Shown here piece by piece: positions 6,439-14,280 of a DNA stretch of 49,581 nt. Where the stretch lies: positions 1 to 49,581 of IMG/VR virus record IMGVR_UViG_3300037247_002187; one strand, 5' to 3'. The notes under the pieces were generated by a model. That model was not told the DNA's origin, searched no databases, and saw nothing but the letters and a program-made list of their open reading frames with translations. The stretch is from a virus. The translations under genes were made by a program, and so were the position numbers. Position 1 is the stretch's first letter, and every line of letters starts with the position of its first letter.

Positions 6439-7344
6439 CTAGCTCAGTTCGATGCGAGCAACGCCGTTCACGTTGGCGATCCCAACGGCAATGTCTTCCC
6501 AAGAACGCCACTCGACCAGATTGGCGCGCTTGTTGATCCAGAACTTCGTCTGGTTCAGGATGAAGAAGTTGCCGAGGAACTGAGGCGCGGCGAACCCGTA
6601 GATGAATCCCGGCAGAACAATGTCGTTCTTGATGGTGGTCACAAGCTTGTACCCCAGCAGGGTGTTATACTTGTAACCATCAACCGTGATCTCGGACGCC
6701 ACGCGGTCGCCCACGTCGGTGGCATCGAAGGACAGAACGTCGGCGAAGTCTTCCTGAGTCAACAAAATCAGGTCGAGCTTCAGACGCTTGGCCACGATGA
6801 GCTTCACCAACTGGGTGAGCGCGTTCCGGGTAACCGTGGGATCACTCACCAGCGCCGTGTTGCCACTGAAGGTCAGGGCAGCGTCGGCATGCGCCAAGAA
6901 GGTGCGGTCTTCAACTTCCTGAATGTCCTTCACCGAGTTTTCCTCGATGATCTTCGTGATCGGAGACTCATAGGCGAGCAGTTCCTGCTCAGTCTTCTCG
7001 AACAGATCCGAGGAGACCGTGAAGAAACCAATCTCGTAACGAGGCCCCGACACGTAGCGGGCATCCGGCTCACCGCGCCACGTCAGCGGCACAGCCGTGG
7101 AATCAGGCTCAATGTCCACGACCTTGGTGAGACCGTCGTGCTGGGTGCTCCGCTGGGTGTCCTGCTTGGTGACCATCACCGGAGGGATGATCTTCCGCAG
7201 AAAACTCAGCTCACGAAGCTTCTGGCGGATAAACGCTCCACCAGCTTCTGCCAGCTTCGTGATTTCGCTGGGGTCGTTGATCGACTCCGCGAAAAGCGCG
7301 TTAATCGTGCTGGCATTTGCAGCGATTGCAGTCGCGTCTGGCAT
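6439..7344 (-). CDS. Major capsid protein (HK97-fold type)
   Basis: 301 aa. N-terminal helix, then an extended arm region (FIRQKLRELSFLRKIIPPV), a beta-rich P-domain-like part (GPRYEIGFFTVSSDLFEKTE) and a long helix (ENSVKDIQEVEDRTFLAH) as in HK97-type capsid proteins; the C-terminus (WRSWEDIAVGIANVNGVARI) matches the closing strand and helix typical of such proteins. Residues 28-32 read ITKLA, then EAGG, a likely protease cleavage site. It sits downstream of the protease, scaffold-like and decoration genes. It ends in tandem UAG UAG, unlike its neighbours. Family by structure-type pattern, not by search. Confidence 0.8.
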   Translation of the reverse strand: MPDATAIAANASTINALFAESINDPSEITKLAEAGGAFIRQKLRELSFLRKIIPPVMVTKQDTQRSTQHDGLTKVVDIEPDSTAVPLTWRGEPDARYVSGPRYEIGFFTVSSDLFEKTEQELLAYESPITKIIEENSVKDIQEVEDRTFLAHADAALTFSGNTALVSDPTVTRNALTQLVKLIVAKRLKLDLILLTQEDFADVLSFDATDVGDRVASEITVDGYKYNTLLGYKLVTTIKNDIVLPGFIYGFAAPQFLGNFFILNQTKFWINKRANLVEWRSWEDIAVGIANVNGVARIELS

Positions 7345-7380
7345 TTTCAGCTCTCCTTTCCAGATTCTTGCTGGCTCAGA

Positions 7381-7839
7381 CTACGTTGTCTGGAATGCCA
7401 GTCGATTATCGGGGCTGACCGGCTGCTCCACGAAAGCAACCACAGGTTCCGACGCTGTCAGCGAGTCGAGCTGACCACCGTTCACGCGCAGAGGCTCGTC
7501 TGCCGTAAACGGACCCGATGCAACGACGAACCCCGTCGCATCCACGTCAGCCCGGTAGTCGCCTCGAATGCCGGTCACGCCACCCGTCGAGATCTCAACC
7601 GGTGTGCCAACCCCGGTAATGGGATCACTCTGGGTGTTCCTCGAGTCCGGGCGATCTGTGCCCGCGAAGGCCAGAAAGGCCAGCCGAATGTCAGTGGCGG
7701 CGGTTTTGCTCGCTTCGCCTTGAGCATTCAGACCGAACCATTCGCCCTCTACCACGTCCTCGCCAGTCGCGATGGGGACGTTGAAGCGCTCAAGCATATC
7801 CAGCTTGGTCTTCAGATTGAGTGCGCCACTGTCAGCCAT
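7381..7839 (-). CDS. Putative capsid decoration (head-stabilising) protein
   Basis: 152 aa, beta-rich, Gly/Thr/Asp-rich, few Lys; GEDVVEGEWFGLNAQGE and DRPDSRNTQSDPITGVGT are typical of small trimeric decoration proteins encoded just upstream of the capsid gene. Contains no K-[LIV]-A motif, as expected for a protein added after proteolytic maturation. Its UAG is followed by twelve sense codons and then the capsid ATG in the same frame, so UAG read-through would give a decoration-capsid fusion of about 466 residues. Confidence 0.6.
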   Translation of the reverse strand: MADSGALNLKTKLDMLERFNVPIATGEDVVEGEWFGLNAQGEASKTAATDIRLAFLAFAGTDRPDSRNTQSDPITGVGTPVEISTGGVTGIRGDYRADVDATGFVVASGPFTADEPLRVNGGQLDSLTASEPVVAFVEQPVSPDNRLAFQTT

Positions 7840-7860
7840 GGGTCGTCCTCCTTACCTTTT

Positions 7861-8238
7861 TTATGCTTTACCCATCAGGTATGAAGTCAAAGCATCCACT
7901 TCGCCTCCCACCGCGACGAGATCATCGCTGGAGTGGACCCTTCCGATGCCAACAGAGGCACCGTTTCTAGAACCTGAAGCAATCTTGATCGGCTCGTCGG
8001 AGTTTCGCAGCTCTGCCAACTTTTCCTCTGCGTCATCCGGATCAATCTGTCCTGAACTGATCCCTTCGAAAACCGCCTGATAAGCGGCAATTTCCTTCTC
8101 GAGTTCTTCTTTGCCTTTTTCGGCCGACGCGAGTTTTGTCGTCAGCTCTTCGTTCGTGTCCTTCATGGCGCGATATTGACGGAAGCATCCCGCCAACTTT
8201 CGAGCAAGTTCTGGTGACAGTTCTTTTGCGCTCATCAT
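7861..8238 (-). CDS. Coiled-coil protein upstream of capsid genes (scaffold candidate)
   Basis: 125 aa. Residues about 20-65 form a coiled coil (ASAEKGKEELEKEIAAYQAV), then an acidic Asp/Glu segment (IDPDDAEEKLAELRNSDEP) and a Gly/Ser-rich tail. EEKLA occurs near residue 72, matching the K-L-A motif. Small acidic coiled-coil proteins next to the capsid gene are often scaffolds or assembly factors. The upstream gene ends in UAG nine bases before this ATG in the same frame. Confidence 0.5.
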   Translation of the reverse strand: MMSAKELSPELARKLAGCFRQYRAMKDTNEELTTKLASAEKGKEELEKEIAAYQAVFEGISSGQIDPDDAEEKLAELRNSDEPIKIASGSRNGASVGIGRVHSSDDLVAVGGEVDALTSYLMGKA

Positions 8239-8244
8239 AGACCC

Positions 8245-9027
8245 CTAAGCGTATCTACGAGCTTGCCGTTGTCGTTCCTGTTTGCGTCCAGCGCCATACG
8301 CCAGTCCGGCTCCGGCCAAACCAGCCGCTCCAGCTCCGCCCGCGACAAGAGCCATTCTCTTCCTGCCAACTTCAGCAGCTTCGCGGGCCCTCGTCGCTTC
8401 GGCCACCTGCTTCGCGGCTGTCGCCTTTGCCGCCGTTGTTGCACGGCGAGCTTGTGCGGCCTGCTGTCGGCTCTTCGCGAGAGCTACCTCGGCCCGTCCT
8501 CTGATAGTCGCAGGTCTGCGTTCCGCAATCGCTGCACCCGCTGCGGCCATCCGTTTCTGCTGCCTAGCCACAGCCCTCGTTTTGGCCACACCAGTCAAGG
8601 GGGGCCTTCCTGCGATAGCCTTCGCTGCTTCACGAACTTTCGAAGGTTTGGCCACGACGGCACCGAGTCCCCTGCGGGCGCGACCGATCAGCCATTTCCC
8701 GACCTGGGCGTTCTTTTCGACCAGGGTATCGAGTTGGCCGTTTTCTTCGAGAGACTTCAAGGTACGATAAGCCGTACCGACCATGGCCAACTTCAGCATT
8801 CGCTGGCGAGCACTCTCATACTTTTCAGCGCTTGCGACTTTGACCTGCTCCTGGTCTTCTGACTCGATTCCGTCGGCCCAACTCTCAAGTTTGGAAGCCA
8901 CCTTTTCCATTTCGTCGATCTTCTCGGACTCATCTCGTGCAGCCGCAACTTTCTGCTGTTCGAGGACTGGACTGTCCGCGTTCAGCGCGCTGTCAATGAG
9001 TTGATCGACTGTTGGGATCGAGATCAT
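8245..9027 (-). CDS. Ala/Arg-rich virion protein with many K-x-A sites and glycine-rich helix
   Basis: 260 aa. N-terminal third acidic with repeated Q-K-V-A, E-K-V-A, V-K-V-A and L-K-L-A; middle third extremely Ala/Arg/Lys-rich and helical; residues about 227-247 a Gly/Ala hydrophobic segment (LVAGGAGAAGLAGAGLAYGA); basic tail. The composition suggests an internal head protein or scaffold cut by the phage protease, with the basic part contacting DNA. Ends in UAG, followed in frame by GGG TCT and the ATG of the next gene. Confidence 0.55.
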   Translation of the reverse strand: MISIPTVDQLIDSALNADSPVLEQQKVAAARDESEKIDEMEKVASKLESWADGIESEDQEQVKVASAEKYESARQRMLKLAMVGTAYRTLKSLEENGQLDTLVEKNAQVGKWLIGRARRGLGAVVAKPSKVREAAKAIAGRPPLTGVAKTRAVARQQKRMAAAGAAIAERRPATIRGRAEVALAKSRQQAAQARRATTAAKATAAKQVAEATRAREAAEVGRKRMALVAGGAGAAGLAGAGLAYGAGRKQERQRQARRYA

Positions 9028-9320
9028 CCCTGCTTCCTGACTTGAGTCATCATCTGTCCCAATCGAGCGCGAAGCATTTGGTTTTGCCTGCCCAATTGTC
9101 GGTTCTGCACGTAAAAGGCGCGAAGTGCTCGTTCCCTAACTTTCGCACCTGCCCGGCCATAAGCAACTCCTGCCCTGACCGCCTTGCGGATATTCTCCGC
9201 TTTTTCTTTCTTTTTGACGCGCTTGCCGCCCTTATAACCAGCTAACGCGCCCACGCCGCCGCCTGCAAGGGCCGTGGCAGCGTAAGGTAACACTTTACGT
9301 ATGAGTGACTGTTTCGCCAT
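9024..9320 (-). CDS. Basic protein with one hydrophobic helix
   Basis: 98 aa from the ATG at 9320 (MAKQSLIRKVLPYAATALAG). A Gly/Ala hydrophobic segment (residues ~12-28) is followed by Lys/Arg-rich helices (KKKEKAENIRKAVRAG) and a C-terminal coiled-coil-like part. Overlaps the next gene by ATGA. The ATG is only ten bases from a 13-bp hairpin, which could control its translation. Function unknown. Confidence 0.55.
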   Translation of the reverse strand: MAKQSLIRKVLPYAATALAGGGVGALAGYKGGKRVKKKEKAENIRKAVRAGVAYGRAGAKVRERALRAFYVQNRQLGRQNQMLRARLGQMMTQVRKQG

Positions 9321-9329
9321 CAGAGTTTC

Positions 9330-9360
9330 GGGAGGTGGGAGGAGTGACCTCCCACCTCCC
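9330..9360 (-). terminator. Perfect 13-bp inverted repeat between virion genes
   Basis: GGGAGGTGGGAGG, loop of five, CCTCCCACCTCCC: a perfect, very stable hairpin ten bases downstream of the TAG of one gene and nine bases upstream of the ATG of the next. No U-run on either side. It may be a partial terminator, an RNA processing or stability element, or a translation block for the gene at 9320. Confidence 0.5.
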
Positions 9361-9369
9361 AAATCCACT

Positions 9370-9795
9370 CTACTTCAGCGCAGCAGCGACTCGGTCGGCA
9401 AAGTTCGGGGTCTCGGACCCGCCGTTCTGGCCAGCCAGCTTCTTCGACTCGTCGTGAAACGCTTGGGCCATGATTCGGCCAGCGGCGTCGTATTCGGCAG
9501 CCAGCTTCTCGGCGTCCTCAGCGGGAGCCTCTCCGCCTTCGCCGTCATCGGTCACTTCCTTCGTGAAGTGATCGACGATATTCGCCGCCTGCGCGATCTT
9601 CGTCGGGCCATTCTCGGCCTCGATTCCGAACGCATCGAGAAGATCGGACGCGGCTCCGAGCTTTGCGCAGTCCTGCTCGCTGAATCCGGCGAGCATCTCC
9701 TCGACCTTCTTTTCCTCGGCGGTCTTCTCGTTCTCACCGCCACCGGCACTTCCACCACTCGCGTACTTGTCCGCGTATACGTCTGCCAAGCTCAT
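9370..9795 (-). CDS. Acidic scaffold-like protein
   Basis: 141 aa, rich in Ala, Glu and Asp, predicted helical with disordered Gly/Glu segments. Contains several motif copies: CAKLGAA, TKIAQAA, EKLAAEY and AFHDESKKLA. Encoded between the protease and the capsid protein, the usual place for a scaffold; the many K-[LI]-A sites would allow proteolytic clearance during maturation, as with T4 gp22. Shotgun similarity to a known scaffold was not seen; the role is inferred. Confidence 0.55.
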   Translation of the reverse strand: MSLADVYADKYASGGSAGGGENEKTAEEKKVEEMLAGFSEQDCAKLGAASDLLDAFGIEAENGPTKIAQAANIVDHFTKEVTDDGEGGEAPAEDAEKLAAEYDAAGRIMAQAFHDESKKLAGQNGGSETPNFADRVAAALK

Positions 9796-9846
9796 GGGAG
9801 CCTCCTTCTTGTTTCCCTTACAGGTTTAGACCAGTGAAGCAACCGC

Positions 9847-10464
9847 TTACGTGAGGTTGCTCGGAACCTCCGAAGCGTGCTGCTTGGTCCGCTGCTGCTT
9901 GGCAGCGTCCACAATCTTTTTCAGCACGCCCATGCCATCCTGAGTCTTCGTGGGGCTCTCAGGCTGGTGGACCTTATCGTAGGCGCCCTGGATTTTCGCC
10001 AAGACGCTTCCGCCGTCTTGCGGAGTCGTGTGGGACTGCCCAGCCGGGTCGCCCGACTTTGGCCCAGGCTCCGCGCCGCCGCCCCCCGGAGAGGTATCGC
10101 CGCCCTTGGCGATGGTTTTGTTCCCCGGAGCCCCAGGGTGTTGGTAGGCGCTGCCGGTCATACCCAACATGTCGCCCTGGGTCTTCGTGCTGCCGTAGCC
10201 AGCGTTGTCGCCTGCGGCCTGCTTCTGCAGATCGCCGAGACCATCCCAAAGGCCCTTGGCCATGATCTTGCCAAGGTTGTAATAGTCGTCGGCCAACTTC
10301 TCTTCCTCGTGGGAGGCGAGCATCTGCTCGGCTTCGGCAATGTCATTGTCATCCAGTTCCGCAGCGATCTTTTCGATCAGAGCGTCCGGATTGCCAGCCG
10401 AAGCGACTTTTTCGGAATCGTCCCCGAAAATCTCTTCGAACAACTCGTCCATATTAGCCATCAT
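9847..10464 (-). CDS. Acidic scaffold or internal head protein
   Basis: 205 aa from ATG at 10464 behind AAAGGAGAA. N-terminal 85 residues acidic and helical with SEKVASAG, ALIEKIAAEL and EEKLADDYY; the remainder is Gly/Pro/Lys-rich and disordered with short helices (VLAKIQGAYDKVHQ, VLKKIVDAAKQQR). Internal LIEKIA matches the leader of the small proteins. Placement next to the protease and the clustering of K-[LI]-A motifs suggest a processed scaffold or core protein. Confidence 0.55.
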   Translation of the reverse strand: MMANMDELFEEIFGDDSEKVASAGNPDALIEKIAAELDDNDIAEAEQMLASHEEEKLADDYYNLGKIMAKGLWDGLGDLQKQAAGDNAGYGSTKTQGDMLGMTGSAYQHPGAPGNKTIAKGGDTSPGGGGAEPGPKSGDPAGQSHTTPQDGGSVLAKIQGAYDKVHQPESPTKTQDGMGVLKKIVDAAKQQRTKQHASEVPSNLT

Positions 10465-10472
10465 TTTCTCCT

Positions 10473-12446
10473 TTAGGCCGGTTGCTTCGTGGCCTCGATT
10501 ATACGTGCTGCAATTTTGGCCAGCCCTGCAGCAATCGCACGATCAATGACCTCAATCTCGCTGGCGTAAGCTAGTATATCGTGGTTTGAAATGGTAGCGC
10601 AAGCTTTTTTAACCAAGGGGCGGCGTTTCTTGGCAATTTCTTTTGCCCCACCCTTCTTGCCTGCAACCAGCGACTTTAATCGCCGTCCAATCGCACCACG
10701 CTTCAAATACGCCGCTAAACCAGCGATTCCTAATGTTCCGGGATGCCGTGCGGCAGCAGCTTCGTACTTGCCGATTGGCTCTCCCTTCAGGGCTTTTTGC
10801 TGCACATAACCCGAGTACAGGTAAGGAGCTGCAAAAATCCCAGCGGCGGCGGCAATTCCCTTTTTCGATGCTTGTTTGGGAATTCCAGCGCCAAATCCCT
10901 GAATAAGGGCCTGCCCCGCAAGGCCAAATGCGCCGCCAATTCCAGCCCCAACAATTGCCGCAGGCAATTCGGGAATGGACCTGAATGCCTTCTCGAGGAA
11001 TTCAGGCAAGGCAGCCCTTTTGATATTCTTGCGGTACAGTGTATAGAGGGCGGCAGACAATGCTGCCAAGGGCGCTGCTTTTTCAAGCACACCTGGTTCC
11101 GTTGCTCCAATAGCTTCCAGGCCACGCATCGCCTCCTCGTTGGCTGCGAGTTTGTCCAGAAGCTGCTCTGCATTTAGGCAAAGCAGATCCTGAACTCGGC
11201 GGCGTAGTGGATTTCTAAAGGATGAACGTTTCTCCAGTTGTGATTTCAGCAGTTGAGCCAGCGAAGGCCGAATATGTTGAGCGTCCACTTTGGGAGCACC
11301 AATATCATCCGGCTTCGCACCACCCTGAATCTTAATTACGATAATTCTCCGCATTTCCTGCGGATGTAGCAGCATTCCCATTCCCGTCATCGTGCTGCAG
11401 ATTTCCGGTAGGCCATAACCGGCCATCCTGGTCAGCATGGTGCCCGGCAAATGGGGCTCGAGACTGCGGAGTAGCGGAACCACAAAATCCCCAGAATCCC
11501 TTACGGGTATTGAGTCTGCAGGAACTTTCTTCGTGATCGCCGCTGTTTTGCCTTGGTTAGCGTCCTGCGCCGATTTGACCATTTCGGCATAATAGGCAGA
11601 CGGGAGCGAGTATTCACGATTTTCGGAAGCAGCCTTTTCGAGCCCTTCGGCCACCCAGATATATGCTTTGTTCGACGCTTCTTTTTTCACTTCCCTGGCG
11701 TTCATCGAAAGATTCTTCAGAACCTTAGCAGTCTTTTCAGCGCCACGGAGAACATATGAAATGTCGAAGAATCTTGGATGCGGGTTGATCGCGCAGATCT
11801 GCGTTCCATCAGCTAGAACCTGATTCATCGCATATTTGAGATGATCGCAGTAGAAGCTGACATTTTTGGCTTGGTGATGGCATTTGCTGCAAATATCGTA
11901 GGGAACTTTGCAGCCCATGCTGACAGAGACTTCGTCACCCTGCTCAACACTCCGGACAAGGTCAGGAGCGCCAACTTTAATTACGTCCCCGAAATCGTCA
12001 AATTCGCTATCGCGACGAAGGAAGTGGATCAATTCCACTCGCTTCATGGCGTCGTTCCATACCGCGATCTTCACGATCTCGCCAATGCTCTTCTTCGGAT
12101 CTTTGTTGAGATGATGGCGATATGGATATGCATACTTCTCGAAAGTCTTGTGTCCGTAGTCTTTCAGCCTCGGACAGCCCAACTGCATATCAGCAGCGAA
12201 TTTCAGTGATTCCTCGGAGAAGTAATCGCCGTTGGTATTTGGGCCCCAATATTCGCCACCGCTAACTGCATTGACGAGAACCCAAATTCCGTCTGTTCTT
12301 AGGGGCAGTTCAGCCGCCGCCTGCTTAATCAGCGGATGGCCATGGGATGCGATTTTCTCCATGGTATCCGGATGCAACAACTGAACGGTGGGAGTCCCGT
12401 CAGGGTGCCGTACGGCGAGCTGGATGAATTTGGTGATTCCGTCCAC
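10473..12446 (-). CDS. Prohead protease-like protein with C-terminal extension
   Basis: 657 aa from a GTG at 12446. Residues ~50-210 carry the pattern of a phage prohead protease: WVLVNAVSGGEYWGPNTNGD, His99 in KDYGHKTFE, and Ser176 (or Ser174) in EVSVSMGCKV, the Ser followed by M-G as the L-S-x-G of HK97-type proteases. A zinc-binding insert follows (Cys186, Cys189, Cys200, His202). The remaining ~440 residues are a helical region with Gly-rich hydrophobic stretches (AAIVGAGIGGAFGLAGQALI), probably a core-scaffold-like tail. It would cleave scaffold, capsid protein and internal proteins after DNA-free prohead assembly. His/Ser assignment is by position, not alignment. Confidence 0.65.
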   Translation of the reverse strand: MDGITKFIQLAVRHPDGTPTVQLLHPDTMEKIASHGHPLIKQAAAELPLRTDGIWVLVNAVSGGEYWGPNTNGDYFSEESLKFAADMQLGCPRLKDYGHKTFEKYAYPYRHHLNKDPKKSIGEIVKIAVWNDAMKRVELIHFLRRDSEFDDFGDVIKVGAPDLVRSVEQGDEVSVSMGCKVPYDICSKCHHQAKNVSFYCDHLKYAMNQVLADGTQICAINPHPRFFDISYVLRGAEKTAKVLKNLSMNAREVKKEASNKAYIWVAEGLEKAASENREYSLPSAYYAEMVKSAQDANQGKTAAITKKVPADSIPVRDSGDFVVPLLRSLEPHLPGTMLTRMAGYGLPEICSTMTGMGMLLHPQEMRRIIVIKIQGGAKPDDIGAPKVDAQHIRPSLAQLLKSQLEKRSSFRNPLRRRVQDLLCLNAEQLLDKLAANEEAMRGLEAIGATEPGVLEKAAPLAALSAALYTLYRKNIKRAALPEFLEKAFRSIPELPAAIVGAGIGGAFGLAGQALIQGFGAGIPKQASKKGIAAAAGIFAAPYLYSGYVQQKALKGEPIGKYEAAAARHPGTLGIAGLAAYLKRGAIGRRLKSLVAGKKGGAKEIAKKRRPLVKKACATISNHDILAYASEIEVIDRAIAAGLAKIAARIIEATKQPA

Positions 12447-13084
12447 TATCTTCCTGCCATATACCCAGCGCCAAGAGCACCGCCGCCTGCGAGTGTTGCC
12501 GCTTGTCCAGGCGTCAGTTTCTTGCCGAATTGCTTCGCGCCCGTTACGCCAGCCTTGGCATATCGTGAAAAGACTCCACGCTTGCCTGCAGCCGTTGTCG
12601 CCCTCAAGGACCGTTTTCCAGCGGAAACGCCTGCTTTTCCGGCAGCGCCAATTCCCTTTATCAGTCCCTTGATGGCCGCGCCCACTTGAGCGCCTTTCTC
12701 CGCTTCGGCAATTTTCCTCAGTTCGTCATGAAATGCCTCAGCGATAACCTGCCCAGCATTTTCCATGTCCTGGCTCATCTGGGATTCCTCCGTAGTGCTG
12801 TGTGCATTATTATCCACAAGTTGTGGTATGTTTCCAGTAGCTTTTTTGAGTAAATAGGAAGGTTTCTGCCCCTTCCTCCTTCTCTTGAATGAATTTACCT
12901 GCGTTCTCTCCTTGCCCACAGATCGAGTTCGGGTTCCACCAAGGGCTCCTGGATGACCAGTAATTCCCTCCTGACCACCAGAAACGATGGACCCAACGCC
13001 AAGGTAGTATTCCTGCGCACCTGCCCCCCTGTCTGGATGGATCGCAGAGAATACATCATGAGTTTGGTACGCCTTTTTTCTCAT
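12446..13084 (-). CDS. Virion-cluster protein with FHDELRKIA motif; internal start likely
   Basis: 212 aa from ATG at 13084 (ATGA overlap). The first ~100 residues are a Gly/Arg-rich domain without known relatives. At 12779 an internal ATG has a strong site (GGAGGAATCCCAG), giving a 110-residue product that begins MSQDMENAGQVIAEAFHDEL and contains RKIA, then Ala/Gly/Lys-rich helices and a small-residue hydrophobic end (AATLAGGGALGAGYMAG). Both the long and the short protein may be made. The TAG overlaps the protease GTG (TAGTG). Confidence 0.6.
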   Translation of the reverse strand: MRKKAYQTHDVFSAIHPDRGAGAQEYYLGVGSIVSGGQEGITGHPGALGGTRTRSVGKERTQVNSFKRRRKGQKPSYLLKKATGNIPQLVDNNAHSTTEESQMSQDMENAGQVIAEAFHDELRKIAEAEKGAQVGAAIKGLIKGIGAAGKAGVSAGKRSLRATTAAGKRGVFSRYAKAGVTGAKQFGKKLTPGQAATLAGGGALGAGYMAGR

Positions 13085-13416
13085 TTCACCAGGAGCGCCT
13101 CGATTTCCAAAATACCCATTTTCTCTTGGTATTTCGGAAGTTCGAGAGTCATATTTTTAGGACCGACCCAATACGGGCTGTGAATTCTGTTTCGGATCGC
13201 ATGAAAGATATGCTCTTCTACTGTTGCTGCTTTCCTCTTTCGGACCCGACCCTCCAGCCTCTCCCGGATCATCGATGGGATTTTCAGGACCGCCTTGATG
13301 ATTCCGAGAATAGTCTTCTCATCGGCGGATATGGTGATTTCTCCGGCCTCGTGATCGACATTTGCGATAGCCTTTGCCGTGCCCATCTGCATGCTTTTGT
13401 AGATAGTCAGTTTCAC
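13081..13416 (-). CDS. Conserved-looking protein of unknown function
   Basis: 111 aa, GTG start with GTGA overlap. N-terminal half alternates strands (MKLTIYKSMQMGTAKAI, EAGEITISADEKTI) and the C-terminal half is basic and helical (MIRERLEGRVRKRKAATVEE) ending in strands. No motif recognised. It lies among virion genes but lacks the K-[LIV]-A signal. Confidence 0.55.
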   Translation of the reverse strand: MKLTIYKSMQMGTAKAIANVDHEAGEITISADEKTILGIIKAVLKIPSMIRERLEGRVRKRKAATVEEHIFHAIRNRIHSPYWVGPKNMTLELPKYQEKMGILEIEALLVK

Positions 13417-14099
13417 GTACGGACTTCCGTACCAATCAAGGGAACATCAGCGACCATGCGCTGGAACGAAGTCATCGCGCGAATCGTATCTCCGAATCCT
13501 GTCGAAGGTCTGCGCGTTTCGGCCAGATTTTTCTCCATCGTGATGAGATCCTGCACCGTCTTGTGGTCTATCGCCCCCCACTGCTTCATTTTGAGAAGCA
13601 GGTTTGCTGACACAACGGCGTTCTTGGCAAGGCTCGGGGAGAAACTTGTGAGCACCTCGTAGTGCTGATCCGTCATTGGATCGCGGCGCAGTTCGGGATG
13701 CTGCTTCTTGATCTGACTCAGAACACTCTTGAATGCTTTGCGGGTACTGATTTCAGAATAAAGCTTTTCCCCGCCAAGCGCCAAGAGCATTCCCGTGCCA
13801 AGCAGAGGACCCGCAATTCCGGCGAGTCTGCCGAGGGTCGTCTTGGGTAGTCTGATCTTCGCGGTCTTCTCCGACTCATCGTCTTCGATCCCAAGAGATT
13901 CGAGATAACGAGCCGCTTTATCGTAATCGGCCTGATCGAAGCCTTCTTTCGCAAAATGATCTGCGAGAACTCCCAGAACAGACCCTCCACTCTTCATCGA
14001 AGCCTCGATAATATCGGCTTCAAACTGGGCAAGTTTGTCCATGTCTTCGTCTTGAAGAACTCCATTCTCATGCAGTTCAAGAACGTCATTGTCCAGCAT
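13413..14099 (-). CDS. Virion-cluster protein with one hydrophobic segment
   Basis: 228 aa. Acidic N-terminus with DEDMDKLAQFEAD (a K-L-A motif near residue 23) and DESEKTAKIR; a hydrophobic Gly-rich segment at about residues 90-112 (LAGIAGPLLGTGMLLALGG); then a soluble helical domain (DQHYEVLTSFSPSLAKNAVV). Could be a membrane-interacting virion protein such as an ejection protein. Overlaps neighbours at both ends. No family recognised. Confidence 0.6.
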   Translation of the reverse strand: MLDNDVLELHENGVLQDEDMDKLAQFEADIIEASMKSGGSVLGVLADHFAKEGFDQADYDKAARYLESLGIEDDESEKTAKIRLPKTTLGRLAGIAGPLLGTGMLLALGGEKLYSEISTRKAFKSVLSQIKKQHPELRRDPMTDQHYEVLTSFSPSLAKNAVVSANLLLKMKQWGAIDHKTVQDLITMEKNLAETRRPSTGFGDTIRAMTSFQRMVADVPLIGTEVRT

Positions 14100-14280
14100 C
14101 TGTCACCTCCGGATTCATCGGGGCGTGCGTGCTGATATGCCTTTGGAACTGCGGCATGCGCACGTGCTCCGGCTCTTTCTTGAGATCGATGACAGGAGGC
14201 TTGAAATTCCTCCTGCGCGACAAATATTCACGGGCAACTCTTTGCGCCTGACGTGGGGTCACATTGAATGATCCCATCAC
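14086..14280 (-). CDS. Small basic protein
   Basis: 64 aa from GTG at 14280 (GTGA overlap) or 63 from ATG at 14277. Reads MGSFNVTPRQAQRVAREYLS then a Pro/Lys/His-rich tail. Overlaps the next gene by 14 bases. Unknown function. Confidence 0.5.
   Translation of the reverse strand: MMGSFNVTPRQAQRVAREYLSRRRNFKPPVIDLKKEPEHVRMPQFQRHISTHAPMNPEVTDAGQ

Noticed and set aside
6433-7884. 483-codon plus-strand frame opposite the capsid and decoration genes
   Set aside because: Antisense shadow of two well-supported genes; its translation has no family-like features and no ribosome site.
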